Shown piece after piece: positions 31,920 to 40,758 of a stretch of DNA of 52,172 nucleotides. Made by a program: the position numbers and the translations under genes. Each line of letters starts with the position of its first letter. Position 1 is the first letter of the stretch. Below the pieces are notes generated by a model that made no database searches, had not been told where the DNA came from, and saw nothing but the letters and a program-made list of their open reading frames with translations. Origin of the DNA: Patescibacteria group bacterium (GTDB taxonomy: Bacteria > Patescibacteriota > Minisyncoccia > UBA6257 > 02-FULL-45-10c); contig JAHILT010000038.1 in assembly GCA_018896875.1 (NCBI GenBank), forward strand, positions 1 through 52,172. The letters are read 5' to 3'.

Positions 31920-34343
31920 TTATATTTTTAATATATCTGAAAGAACTCCACTGGCTGTAACTTCTGCGCCTGCCCCAGGCCCTTGTATAATTAAAGGACA
32001 ATTTGGATATCGTTTTGTATAAAAAACAAAAATATTATCGGCTCCTCTTACAAATGCTAGTGGATTATCTTTAGATATTGATTCTAAGCAAGCCGAGGCT
32101 TTTCCATTCTCAAGTTTAGCTACGTAACGTAAAACTTTTTTGTCTTTCTGCACTTCTTCCAAAAGATTTTTAAAATGAAAATCATATTCTTTTAATTTTT
32201 CCATAAAACTACCTAGCTCTTTTATCTTTCTAAGTTTTTTTATTACCAAATTTTCTATTTTTACATCTGAAATATTCATATCCAGCCCTATCTCTCTAGC
32301 TAGTATCAAAAGTTTTCGTCCAACATCTAATCCATTTAAATCTTCTCTAGGATCTGGCTCTGTATATCCTAATGTTTTAGCCTTAATCACAATATCGCTG
32401 AAATTATCATTTTCCCCAAAACTATTTAATATATAACTTAAGGTTCCAGAAAAAATACCTTCAATCTTTACAATCTTATCTCCACTAGAAACTAAATCTT
32501 TTAAGGTAGATAATAATGGAAGTCCAGCGCCGACATTAGTTTCATATCCGAATTTTTTGTTATTTTTCGCTAAAATATCACGAAGTTCTTTGTATTTTTT
32601 AATCGGCAAAACATTAAATTTTTTATTAGGAGACACTATATTAAATCCAGCGTGCGCCATTTCAATATATTTGTTTGTAACAAAATCACTAGCCGTACAA
32701 TCAACGAATATTTTATTAGAAATATCCATATTTTTAATTTTTCTCATCCATTCTTTAAAATCAGCTAGGCTTCCTTTCTCTAGCGCTTTTTTCCAGTCAT
32801 TTAATTTAATTCCGCTTTCATCTAACAACATTTTTTTACTATTTATAATTCCGCACACCTTTAATAAATTATTATCCAATTCACAAATTTGTCTCAATAA
32901 CATTCCTCCGATATTACCAACTCCAACCAAAAAAATATTTTTAATGCCATTAAACACGAATCGATCATGTATTAAATTTAACGCTCTAATTTTGTCTTTG
33001 GTATTAACGGTCAAAGAGATACTTCTTTCTGACCCTCCTTGTGCAATAGCTGTAACGCTAATTTTATTGTCGCCTAAAATTCCAAATAAATTTCCAGAGA
33101 TACCGGGTGTTCCTCGCATTCCATCTCCCACAATAGAAATAACAACTTGATTAGGAATAAACTCTACGCTTACTGATTCATCTTTAGTTTCTTTTTTAAA
33201 CTCTACTCTTAAACTACGCAATGTTCTTTTTAGTTCTATCGTCTTTATGGCCAAACAAATTGTGTGTTCAGAAGATGCCTGAGAAATTAAAATAACATTT
33301 GATTTAGCTTTTTTAGTTGCTTCAAAAACTCTCGCCGCGCTACCAGGTATGCCCGCAAGACTTACTCCTTTAACAATAATCAAAGAAATATCTTCCATTA
33401 AAATCACCCCCTTAACCAATGGGTTTTGCGTAGCTGTTTTTTTTACTATCAAAGAACCATTCCCTAACGAGTTGAATGTGTTTTTTATTAAAATAGGTAT
33501 GCCTTTTTTAATCGCTGGCAACATAGTGGCTGGATGTATTACTTTGGCTCCAAAATAAGCCATCTCTACGGCTTCTTCATAGCTTATTTCGTTCAAAACA
33601 ACGGCGTTTTTAACTAATCTAGGGTCAGCACTCATAATCCCATCCACATCAGTCCAAATTTCTATAATTTTTACACCAAGAGCGACCCCCAAAATAGCTG
33701 CTGAGTAATCCGACCCTCCTCTACCTAAAGTAGTTGTTTCTCCTTTTTGAGTAGAACTTAGAAACCCTGTAATAATAGGAATTCCGACTTTATTTTTTGA
33801 TTTGCTAAAAAATTTTTTAATTAATTTATTTGTAGAATTAAAATTAACAGAAGCATTTATAAAAATATCATCTGTTTTAATAATTTCCCGGGCATCAACA
33901 AAATAACTTTTTTCTAAAAACTCGCTTTTTATATAATTAGCAATTATAAAAGCCGAAAATCTTTCACCAAAACTAGCTATAATATCCATTTCTTTGGGCA
34001 ACGCTTCTTTTCTTTTGGATATATTTTCTAAGATAATTGATAATTCATTTATCAAAGTTTCTACATATTTCAAAATTATTTTTTGATTAGCTTTTTTCTT
34101 GATTAATTTTTTTATAAATTTTATATGATGATTTTTTATTATTTCAACTTCTTTTTTACTATCTTTTCCCGCCACAGCTAATGAGGCACATTTTAAAAGA
34201 TGATCTGTAATTCCTTGAAAAGCCGAAACAACCACGGCTATATCATTTTTTTTAGACGCGTCTAAAATTATTTCGCTAGCCATTTTGACTCTTTCAGGAG
34301 TTCCTAGTGATGATCCGCCAAATTTTAATATTTTTGTAATCAT
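31920..34343 (-). CDS. thrA: Bifunctional aspartokinase / homoserine dehydrogenase
   Basis: An 807-residue fusion catalysing the first and third steps of threonine synthesis. The aspartokinase part starts with KILKFGGSSLGTPERV and has TTLGRGGSDYSAAILG and WTDVDGIMSADPR. ACT regulatory domains occupy about residues 310-450 (VSLAGIPGSAARVFEATKK, ISIVGDGMRGTPGISGNLF), implying allosteric control. The dehydrogenase part begins at ~460 (IFLVGVGNIGGMLLRQI) and includes GAGLPLLSTLKDLVSSGD and the GTLSYIL region. It is the first enzyme gene of the thr operon, starting 6 nt after the T tract of the attenuator terminator. Confidence 0.97.
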   Translation of the reverse strand: MITKILKFGGSSLGTPERVKMASEIILDASKKNDIAVVVSAFQGITDHLLKCASLAVAGKDSKKEVEIIKNHHIKFIKKLIKKKANQKIILKYVETLINELSIILENISKRKEALPKEMDIIASFGERFSAFIIANYIKSEFLEKSYFVDAREIIKTDDIFINASVNFNSTNKLIKKFFSKSKNKVGIPIITGFLSSTQKGETTTLGRGGSDYSAAILGVALGVKIIEIWTDVDGIMSADPRLVKNAVVLNEISYEEAVEMAYFGAKVIHPATMLPAIKKGIPILIKNTFNSLGNGSLIVKKTATQNPLVKGVILMEDISLIIVKGVSLAGIPGSAARVFEATKKAKSNVILISQASSEHTICLAIKTIELKRTLRSLRVEFKKETKDESVSVEFIPNQVVISIVGDGMRGTPGISGNLFGILGDNKISVTAIAQGGSERSISLTVNTKDKIRALNLIHDRFVFNGIKNIFLVGVGNIGGMLLRQICELDNNLLKVCGIINSKKMLLDESGIKLNDWKKALEKGSLADFKEWMRKIKNMDISNKIFVDCTASDFVTNKYIEMAHAGFNIVSPNKKFNVLPIKKYKELRDILAKNNKKFGYETNVGAGLPLLSTLKDLVSSGDKIVKIEGIFSGTLSYILNSFGENDNFSDIVIKAKTLGYTEPDPREDLNGLDVGRKLLILAREIGLDMNISDVKIENLVIKKLRKIKELGSFMEKLKEYDFHFKNLLEEVQKDKKVLRYVAKLENGKASACLESISKDNPLAFVRGADNIFVFYTKRYPNCPLIIQGPGAGAEVTASGVLSDILKI

Positions 34344-34349
34344 ATAAAC

Positions 34350-34370
34350 AAAAACCTCGATTTTTCGAGG
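34350..34370 (-). terminator. thr operon attenuator terminator
   Basis: On the minus strand, CCTCGA pairs with TCGAGG around an A-rich loop, followed by five Ts, 6 nt before the thrA ATG. Its 5' arm overlaps the antiterminator arm ACGACCTC. Confidence 0.85.
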
Positions 34371-34410
34371 TCGTAATTAATTAATATTTTAAATTTATAA
34401 CTACGACCTC
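34367..34410 (-). promoter_or_regulatory. thr operon antiterminator stem
   Basis: GAGGTCGTA, the last codons of the leader peptide ORF (34402-34410), pairs with TACGACCTC (34367-34375). This 9-bp stem uses the bases needed for the terminator 5' arm, so the two hairpins exclude each other. A ribosome stalled on the Thr codons leaves this arm free. A ribosome reaching the stop codon covers it. Confidence 0.8.
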
Positions 34411-34460
34411 AATAATGGGCTTAATGTTGTTGTAGTAGTTGTAGAAATAATTCTAAACAT
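34401..34460 (-). CDS. thrL: thr operon leader peptide
   Basis: A 19-codon ORF reading MFRIISTTTTTTLSPLLRS, with six successive Thr codons and two Ile codons, in front of thrA. This is the pattern of the enterobacterial thr leader, which senses charged tRNA-Thr (and tRNA-Ile). Its stop codon lies next to the antiterminator arm. The ORF track shows a longer version starting at 34604, but that start lies near the clpP end, upstream of the promoter. The ATG at 34460 lies 7 nt after a TATTAT box, so the leader is probably translated from a leaderless transcript. Confidence 0.88.
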   Translation of the reverse strand: MFRIISTTTTTTLSPLLRS

Positions 34461-34467
34461 TATCTTT

Positions 34468-34495
34468 ATAATACCAAACGATTTTTTATCGTCAA
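34468..34495 (-). promoter_or_regulatory. thr operon promoter
   Basis: On the minus strand, TTGACG (34490-34495), a 16-nt spacer and TATTAT (34468-34473) make a good sigma-70 promoter. It is the clearest -35/-10 pair in the window. The start point would fall at or beside the leader ATG. Confidence 0.8.
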
Positions 34496-34523
34496 CCCCA
34501 TTTAAAATTATATTTATAAAAAG

Positions 34524-34560
34524 AAAAAGCGCCCCGAATATTAGTCTTAATCGGGGCGCT
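34524..34560 (-). terminator. Intrinsic terminator after clpP1
   Basis: AGCGCCCCGA pairs with TCGGGGCGCT around a 13-nt loop, followed by TTTTTC on the minus strand. It isolates the thr promoter from clpP1 transcription. Confidence 0.9.
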
Positions 34561-34590
34561 GGTTGCGAAATGGAAACTAGTCCATGTTTA

Positions 34591-35229
34591 CTATCTCTTA
34601 ACAACTTTAGACACTATATCAACGAGCCCATATTCCTTGGCCTCTTCAGCAGACATATAATAATTACGTTCCATGTCTTTGTGTACCTCATCAAATGTCT
34701 TTCCTGTATGATCAGCTATAATTTGCGTTAAGATTCTCTTACTTATCTGCATCTCCTTAGCTTCAATTTCTATATCAGTCGCCTGACCAGAAATACCTCC
34801 ACCCATAATTAAAGGCTGGTGAATCATAATACGAGAGTTAGGTAAAGCAATACGCCTTCCTTTTGTCCCAGCCGCAAGTATTACGGCACCAAAAGACATC
34901 GCCATACCCATACAAATAGTAGAGATAGGGCTTTTTATATACTGCATAGTATCATAGACAGCCAGCCCCGCAGTTACCAAGCCACCAGGAGAATTAATAT
35001 GAAGACTAATGTCTTTTTCTTCGTCCTGCTGATCTAGAAAGAGAAGCTGGGCAATTAACAAGTCGGCAGAACTCGTAGTAAATACCCCATCTGGGTCACC
35101 TACAAAAATAATACGCTGACTCAAAAAATAAGAATAAATATCACGAGTCATTACAGCACCTAGATCTTTTGTAGTGACCATAGGAATTACACCCGTATCC
35201 AAGATTTTTCCATTTTTCTCGTTTTTCAT
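34591..35229 (-). CDS. clpP: ATP-dependent Clp protease proteolytic subunit, paralogue 1
   Basis: A 212-residue serine peptidase that forms the barrel worked by ClpX/ClpC. The triad is visible: S112 in GMAMSFGAV (most family members read GxAASM), H137 in MIHQPL and D185 in HKDMERNYYMS. The conserved INSPGG and YDTMQYIKSP blocks are present. A GGGAGG site precedes the ATG. It is divergent from tig, and clpP2 lies beyond tig, so two non-identical ClpP subunits flank trigger factor and could form a mixed barrel. Confidence 0.95.
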   Translation of the reverse strand: MKNEKNGKILDTGVIPMVTTKDLGAVMTRDIYSYFLSQRIIFVGDPDGVFTTSSADLLIAQLLFLDQQDEEKDISLHINSPGGLVTAGLAVYDTMQYIKSPISTICMGMAMSFGAVILAAGTKGRRIALPNSRIMIHQPLIMGGGISGQATDIEIEAKEMQISKRILTQIIADHTGKTFDEVHKDMERNYYMSAEEAKEYGLVDIVSKVVKR

Positions 35230-35431
35230 AAAGCCTCCCTTTTTCAGTTAGAATAATAAGTTTCAATTTCATATAAGGCAATTTCAAGCTTCTGATTTGA
35301 GAGTAAAATAAAAAACAAGACTCGTCAACAGGAGAAATCATTAATAAAGAAATTGTTTTTTAAAAAATAATTTTCTTGATATTATTTGATTTATAAGTAT
35401 TATTAAAGAATAAATAACTAATTAATAATTT

Positions 35432-36568
35432 ATGAAATATACACATAAAAATTTGCCTGGATCAGTTAAGCATCTTGAAATTAATTTCGGCGGAGACGAG
35501 TTCGCTAAATATTGGCAAACTGTTTACGATAAAGCCGTCAAAGAAGTAGATATAAAAGGATTTCGTAAGGGGTCTGCGCCTAAAGAAGTAGCTGACAAAG
35601 CAGTTAATAAAGACGAAGTATTTAGTAATGCTTCTGTTAATGCTGTCCGTGAAATTTTAAAACAAATAACAGAAGAAAATGGATGGGAAATTGTAGATCA
35701 GCCCAAGATCGACGTAGAAGAAAAAGGCAAGGATTTTATTTTTAAAATTGATTTAACCATTTTTCCCGAAGTATTTTTAAAGGATTACAAAAAGATTGCC
35801 AAAAATATTTTTTCTGAAAAAAAAGAATCTTCCGTTTCTGAAAAAGAAGTTCAAGAAGCCATTGATTGGATTCTAAATTCTAGAGCTAAGATTGTGCGAT
35901 CTTTTAAGCCAGCCGAGATTGGCAATGTAGTAAATATTGATTATAAAGGAAAAAATGACCAGTTTATTTTAGGTCAATCTAGAATAGAAAAAAACTTTGA
36001 TAAAAAAATTGTTGGACATAAAGATGGAGAAGAATTTGATGGCATTAAGTTAAATTCTGTTTTTGAACGCCAACTTCCAGAATTAAACGACGAGCTTGTT
36101 AAAACACTGGGACATTTTAAAACTGTTGATGATTTAAAAAAGAGTATAAACGAAGGGATTTCAAAAGAGAAAGCACTTAAAGAGGTAGAAAAACTAAGAA
36201 TTAAGATTCTAGAAGAAATAATAAAAAATTCTAAAATTGATATTCCTCAAATAATGATTGATAGAACATTAGCAGGAATGCTAGAAGAATATAAAATGTA
36301 TGTTAAGCAAGACTTTAAAGAAGACGATGCTAAGAAAAAACTAGAGCCAGAAGCTAAGAAAAAAGTGGCTTCCAATTTAATACTTTACAAAATAGCTAAG
36401 ATCGAAAAACTAGAGCCGGAACCAGAAGAAGTTGAAATTGAATCTAGCAAGATATTAAGTTCTTTGCGCCCAGAAGAAGCTGTTAGGATAGACAAAGAAA
36501 GAATTCATAATTATAGTTATGACATACTTAAAAATAAAAAGGTTTTTGAATTTTTAGAATCATGTTAA
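35432..36568 (+). CDS. tig: Trigger factor with a shortened PPIase domain
   Basis: A ribosome-bound chaperone for nascent chains. The N-terminal ribosome-binding signature is GFRKGSAPKEV (usually GFRxGKxP). The C-terminal helical arms are present (residues ~240-375). The central FKBP-like domain is reduced: IDYKGKNDQFILGQSRIEK...GHKDGEEF keeps only part of the fold, with the usual DG..F.GG segment and the later strand missing. At 378 residues it is shorter than the ~430 typical of the family. Prolyl isomerase activity is therefore doubtful. It lies between two clpP genes, echoing the common tig-clpP-clpX order. Confidence 0.93.
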   Translation: MKYTHKNLPGSVKHLEINFGGDEFAKYWQTVYDKAVKEVDIKGFRKGSAPKEVADKAVNKDEVFSNASVNAVREILKQITEENGWEIVDQPKIDVEEKGKDFIFKIDLTIFPEVFLKDYKKIAKNIFSEKKESSVSEKEVQEAIDWILNSRAKIVRSFKPAEIGNVVNIDYKGKNDQFILGQSRIEKNFDKKIVGHKDGEEFDGIKLNSVFERQLPELNDELVKTLGHFKTVDDLKKSINEGISKEKALKEVEKLRIKILEEIIKNSKIDIPQIMIDRTLAGMLEEYKMYVKQDFKEDDAKKKLEPEAKKKVASNLILYKIAKIEKLEPEPEEVEIESSKILSSLRPEEAVRIDKERIHNYSYDILKNKKVFEFLESC

Positions 36569-36580
36569 AATAATAAAATT

Positions 36581-36712
36581 ATGAATCCCGCACATAACGA
36601 AGACTATTCTTAGTGGGATAATAGCTTAGAAAAAATAATAAGTCGTATAAATTAACATAAAATAACAAAGTCAGAGAAAATCTTATTTCCAGTCTTTGTT
36701 ATGTGTGGGATG
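36581..36712 (+). repeat. Start-codon-closing inverted repeat, copy C
   Basis: ATCCCGCACATAACGAAGAC at 36585 onwards pairs with 36691-36711 (two G-U wobbles), ending on the clpP2 ATG (36710-36712). A second copy of the left-arm word, ATAACAAAGTC at about 36662, can pair locally with the same right arm, giving two exclusive foldings. An 11-codon mini-ORF (MNPAHNEDYS, stop) starts at 36581, parallel to copy A. Confidence 0.85.
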
Positions 36713-37312
36713 AACGAAAAAAACGAATATTTAATTCCAACAGTTATAGAAAAAAGTTCTGCAGGAGAACGAGCTTATGATATTTATTCTCGTCTTTTAA
36801 AAGAAAGGATAATATTTTTAGCTGGACCAATAAATGACGCTATTGCTAATACGGTTGTGGCTCAATTACTTTTTTTAGAACATGAAAATCCTAAAAAAGA
36901 TATTAAGCTTTACATTAATTCTCCTGGTGGATCTATCACTGCAGGACTAGCTATTTACGATACAATGCAATATGTTAAATGTGATGTTTCTACTATTTGT
37001 ATCGGCATAGCAGCTTCTATGGGAGCAGTTCTTTTAGCTGCTGGATCTAAGGGGAAAAGATTTGCGCTCCCTAATTCTGAAGTATTGATTCACCAAGTAA
37101 TGGTAGAAGGGATTGGAGGACAGGCCACGGAAATTGAAATAAGCGCCAAACATATTTTAAAAATGAGAGAAAGACTTAATCAATTATTAGTCAAACATAC
37201 AAACCGTCCTTTATTAAAGATACAAAGAGACACAGAAAGAGATTACTGGCTTACTGCTCAAGAAGCTAAAGAATATAATTTAGTAGATAAGATAATTAAA
37301 ACAAAAAATTAG
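36710..37312 (+). CDS. clpP: ATP-dependent Clp protease proteolytic subunit, paralogue 2
   Basis: A 200-residue ClpP with fully canonical motifs: S103 in [15 protein letters not shown]128 in VLIHQ and D174 in [31 protein letters not shown] is intact. It is closer to the textbook sequence than paralogue 1. The start is placed at the ATG closing the inverted repeat, not at 36701 inside the arm, since the family usually begins with (Y)LIPTVIE close to the N-terminus. It follows tig on the same strand. No clpX is in the window. Confidence 0.95.
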   Translation: MNEKNEYLIPTVIEKSSAGERAYDIYSRLLKERIIFLAGPINDAIANTVVAQLLFLEHENPKKDIKLYINSPGGSITAGLAIYDTMQYVKCDVSTICIGIAASMGAVLLAAGSKGKRFALPNSEVLIHQVMVEGIGGQATEIEISAKHILKMRERLNQLLVKHTNRPLLKIQRDTERDYWLTAQEAKEYNLVDKIIKTKN

Positions 37313-37330
37313 TTTAAGTATTATATAATA

Positions 37331-38503
37331 CTACAATCCTAATTTAGTATAAATAGACTTTATTCCATTATAAGAAGTAGATATTATAAGTAAATTGTCT
37401 TCTGTCCATCCATAATTCAAAGCGGCTCCTGTCTCGCCAAAAGCGATATATCGTGTTGATTGTTCGTTAGCACTACCATCTTTAAATCCAGCAACAGATT
37501 GAGAGCCTGGATTAGATATATATAAATTGGATAAATTATCAGAACTTTCTATTTTATCGGTTATTAAAGTCTGGATTGATGCAACATCAGCCCCTTCTTT
37601 AATTTTAGCAATTATTCCTAACCAAATCCCATTCTCATCATAAAAAAGAACACTAGTAAAATCTTCTTCAAATAATAGTTCTAATTCCTCGCTAGAAAAT
37701 TCTGATAAAAACATTGGAAAAATGCTAGAAAACACTAACTGCCCACCTTCATCAGAAAGAATTACTTCTTTTAACGAAACTTCTGTTTCTGGTTTATTTT
37801 CAGCTTCACTTATCAATAAATCTCTTATTGAACTTAAGCTAGTAGAAGCAACTAACGTAAGACGAGCTGTTAAATCTGGATCGATGATCAAATAAGATAT
37901 GTGTGTTTTTTTGACTATAGGTGGAATAATTATTTCTGGAATTGCTGGAGCTATTTCTTCTGATGAAGTAGCAAAAATATCTTCGTCTAAATCATCACCT
38001 ATAATTCCTGGAATAGGAATTATCTCATTTACGGGCACTTCTGGTACTATTGGCACTACAATTGGTTCTGTTTGTGCTACTTCAGAGTTAATTGGAGTAG
38101 TATTAGAAATTACCGGTTGAGCAAATATTGGATAAATATAAACATAACCAACATAAGCAACAGTGGCCACTAATAATGTTAAAATGGTAAGTAAAACTAT
38201 AAGTTTAGTTTTGCTTTTAGGTTGCTCATTAATAATAGGAGGAGATGTCGTCTCGACATTATTTTCAGCGCTTATCATATTATCTTCATTTGAAGAAGTA
38301 TTAAAATCTACAGAAGATTCGCTCTTAATTTCAGGAGGAGTAAAAGCCTGTGGAACCACTTGTTCTCCGCCAGCTTCTTTTACTGATTCAATATCAGACT
38401 CCATTGTTCTTAAGGTTATTTCTGGAGGTGGCGAAGAAGGAGGTATAGGAGCACCATTATTATTAACCTCGCCATTGTTTTGCTGATTTAAATTTTCGTC
38501 CAT
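37331..38503 (-). CDS. Hypothetical single-pass membrane protein with Pro-rich cytoplasmic head
   Basis: A 390-residue protein not recognised by family. Residues 1-100 are acidic and Pro/Gln/Asn-rich (PPSSPPPE, TTSPPII). A membrane helix lies at ~105-128 (LIVLLTILTLLVATVAYVGYVYI), followed by a Pro/Val/Glu-rich linker. A folded outer domain (~205-390) has SSLSSIRDLL, EELELLFEEDFTSVLFYDENGIWLGIIA and a Tyr/Trp-rich end. A promoter with TTGGAG, 16-nt spacer, TATAAT lies at 38543-38570 on the minus strand. It converges on clpP2, with a small palindrome AGTATTATATAATACT between. Confidence 0.6.
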   Translation of the reverse strand: MDENLNQQNNGEVNNNGAPIPPSSPPPEITLRTMESDIESVKEAGGEQVVPQAFTPPEIKSESSVDFNTSSNEDNMISAENNVETTSPPIINEQPKSKTKLIVLLTILTLLVATVAYVGYVYIYPIFAQPVISNTTPINSEVAQTEPIVVPIVPEVPVNEIIPIPGIIGDDLDEDIFATSSEEIAPAIPEIIIPPIVKKTHISYLIIDPDLTARLTLVASTSLSSIRDLLISEAENKPETEVSLKEVILSDEGGQLVFSSIFPMFLSEFSSEELELLFEEDFTSVLFYDENGIWLGIIAKIKEGADVASIQTLITDKIESSDNLSNLYISNPGSQSVAGFKDGSANEQSTRYIAFGETGAALNYGWTEDNLLIISTSYNGIKSIYTKLGL

Positions 38504-38574
38504 ATTAAAATATATTTTTATTAATTAACGACTTGTAAATTTATTATACTATCTTAGTATACCACTCCAAAAAT

Positions 38575-38608
38575 AAAAAACACTATCAATATGTGGATAG
38601 TGTTTTTT
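38575..38608. terminator. Bidirectional terminator between pnp and the 37331-38503 gene
   Basis: AAAAAACACTATC and GATAGTGTTTTTT form a stem with A and T tracts on both sides. It lies downstream of pnp on the minus strand. Confidence 0.85.
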
Positions 38609-38623
38609 ATTTAAAAAATTATT

Positions 38624-40747
38624 TTAATCAGAAGCCTTAATGGCTTTTAACGATAAACTTACTTTGCCATTTTCTGAACGGATAACTTTGGCTCTTACAA
38701 AATCGCCAAGCTTAACCACGTCTTCAACTTTCTTAACAAAGCCATCTTTCAGTTCCGAGACATGAATCATCCCGTCTTTTCCTGGACCAATTTCAAGAAT
38801 TGCGCCAAAATCTAATATTTTTATAATATTCCCTTCTACTATTTGACCAACCTCTAAGTCGTTAACTATAAGCTCAACTTGTTTTAATGCAGCCTCAGCT
38901 ATCTCCTTACTAGAACCAGACACATAAACCTTGCCACTTTGGTCAATATCTATAGAAGTAGCTCCCGTAGAAGCGATTATTCCATTAATAACTTTTCCTC
39001 CAGGGCCAATAACTTCTCCGATTTTTTCAGGATTAATATCAATAACAAAAACAACTGGGGCAAATTTAGAGACTTCTTTACGAGGTTCCGCAAGAGCTCC
39101 TTGTATAGTTTTTAGAATATGCAATCTAGCTTCTTTACCCTTGATTAAAACTTTTTCTATTATTTCTAAATCTACACCTTGTATTTTTACATCCATTTGA
39201 ATAGCTGTGATACCTTCTTCCGTCCCAGCTACCTTAAAATCCATATCGCCATAATGATCCTCTGGTCCTTGAATATCAGTTAAAATCTTATAATCATTAC
39301 TTTTATCATCTGCAATAAGCCCCATAGCTATTCCTGCTGGCGTCCTTTTTATAGGAACACCTGCATCCATTAAAGATAAACCACCAGCACAAACCGTGGC
39401 CATTGAAGACGATCCATTTGAAGATAAAATTTCAGAAACAACTCTGATAGTATAAGGAAAATTTTCTTTTGAAGGGATAAGCGGTTTTAAAGCTTTTTCC
39501 GCCAAAGAACCATGTCCTATATCTCTTCTCCCTGGTCCTCTAAATGGACCAATTTCTCCAACAGAATAAGGAGGAAAATTATAATGAAGTATAAATCTTT
39601 TCTTCCCTGAAAAATCAACTGTATCTAAAAGTTGCTCAGCGCCCGGAGGAGCTATAGTAGTAAGAGCTAAAGATTGAGTCCCACCTCTTACAAATAAAGC
39701 TGATCCATGAACACGACTTAAAATTCCAGCTTCTGCATAAAGATCACGTACTTCATCAAGCTTTCTATTGTCAGGTCTTTTTTCTTCTTGAAGTATTTTG
39801 CTATGTAAAATTCCATCTAATTTTAATTCAAGAAAAACATCAGCTGCAATCATATCTTTTTCTTCCGCTCCACCTTCAATTAACATTTTTTTCATTCCGT
39901 CTTTAATTTCACTCAACATCTCACTGCTTTTTTCTTTATCTGGATTATAAAATGCTGTTTCTAATTTATCTCCCAAAAAATTATTAATTTTTTCTTCAAT
40001 ATCTTTTTCAGGAATAGCTAAATAAACTTCTTCTTTAGGAATAGATAATTCTTTTATAATTTCTTCTTCAAATTTTATTAATTCAATAATCTGTTTTTGG
40101 GCTAAATCAAATCCACCAAGAATATCCTTCTCTCCAGCTTCGTCTCCTCCTAACTCAACCATATTAATTTTATCCTTTGTCCCAGCGATAAAAGCATCAA
40201 AATCCAAATTATTTTCTTCATTATTTAATTCAGAAATAGTTGGATTAATTATAATATCATTACTTCCTTTTATTTTAGCTATTTTTACTCCAGCCACAGG
40301 ACCATTCCAAGGAATTCTAGAAACAGCTAATGCCACCGAAGCTGTCATTAGACTTATAAATTCTGGGTCATTAGATCCATCTATTTGAAGCGTAGTAATA
40401 ACCACTTGTACTTGACGACGCATTGCGGAATTAAAAAGAGGTCTAATAGTTCTGTCTACTATACGCCCAGATAAGACAGCTTTATCAGAAGACTTTCCTT
40501 CTCTACGCATAAATCTACTTCCTAAAATTTTTCCTATAGCATAAAACTTTTCCTCATAGTTAACCATTAATGGAAAATAATCCATGCCTTTTTTGTCTTC
40601 TTTCCCCATGACTACCGTGGCTAAAACTATCGTCTCTCCATATTTACCAATAATAGCTGCGTCTGCTTGTTCTCCTATTTTAGAAGTTTCAAAAGATAAC
40701 GGTCTGCCAGCAAACTCTGTGCTAAATACTTTTTTATTTATTTCCAT
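38624..40747 (-). CDS. pnp: Polyribonucleotide nucleotidyltransferase (PNPase)
   Basis: A 3'-5' phosphorolytic exoribonuclease. Two RNase PH domains are visible: the first with RRPLSFETSKIGEQADAAI-type start and RREGKSSDKAVLSGRIVDRTIRP, the second with ILSRVHGSALFVRGGTQSLALTT, FMLHYNFPPYSVGE-like text and GRRDIGHGSLAEKAL. A KH domain (IGEVIGPGGKVINGI) and an S1 domain (GQIVEGNIIKILDFGAILEIGPGKDGMIHVSEL) close the protein. At 707 residues it is full length. A long composite hairpin lies 12 nt before the ATG, and the gene belongs to an rpsO-NYN-pnp cluster. Confidence 0.97.
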   Translation of the reverse strand: MEINKKVFSTEFAGRPLSFETSKIGEQADAAIIGKYGETIVLATVVMGKEDKKGMDYFPLMVNYEEKFYAIGKILGSRFMRREGKSSDKAVLSGRIVDRTIRPLFNSAMRRQVQVVITTLQIDGSNDPEFISLMTASVALAVSRIPWNGPVAGVKIAKIKGSNDIIINPTISELNNEENNLDFDAFIAGTKDKINMVELGGDEAGEKDILGGFDLAQKQIIELIKFEEEIIKELSIPKEEVYLAIPEKDIEEKINNFLGDKLETAFYNPDKEKSSEMLSEIKDGMKKMLIEGGAEEKDMIAADVFLELKLDGILHSKILQEEKRPDNRKLDEVRDLYAEAGILSRVHGSALFVRGGTQSLALTTIAPPGAEQLLDTVDFSGKKRFILHYNFPPYSVGEIGPFRGPGRRDIGHGSLAEKALKPLIPSKENFPYTIRVVSEILSSNGSSSMATVCAGGLSLMDAGVPIKRTPAGIAMGLIADDKSNDYKILTDIQGPEDHYGDMDFKVAGTEEGITAIQMDVKIQGVDLEIIEKVLIKGKEARLHILKTIQGALAEPRKEVSKFAPVVFVIDINPEKIGEVIGPGGKVINGIIASTGATSIDIDQSGKVYVSGSSKEIAEAALKQVELIVNDLEVGQIVEGNIIKILDFGAILEIGPGKDGMIHVSELKDGFVKKVEDVVKLGDFVRAKVIRSENGKVSLSLKAIKASD

Positions 40748-40758
40748 AATATTTTTTT

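Noticed and set aside
31804-32001. 65-residue minus-strand ORF at 31804-32001
   Set aside because: It is a frame-shadow of the thrA end plus the CATTCCCGCG repeat.
34401-34604. 67-residue version of the thr leader ORF starting at 34604
   Set aside because: Its start lies near the end of clpP1, and it spans the clpP1 terminator and the thr promoter. The 19-codon ORF from 34460 fits promoter and attenuator.
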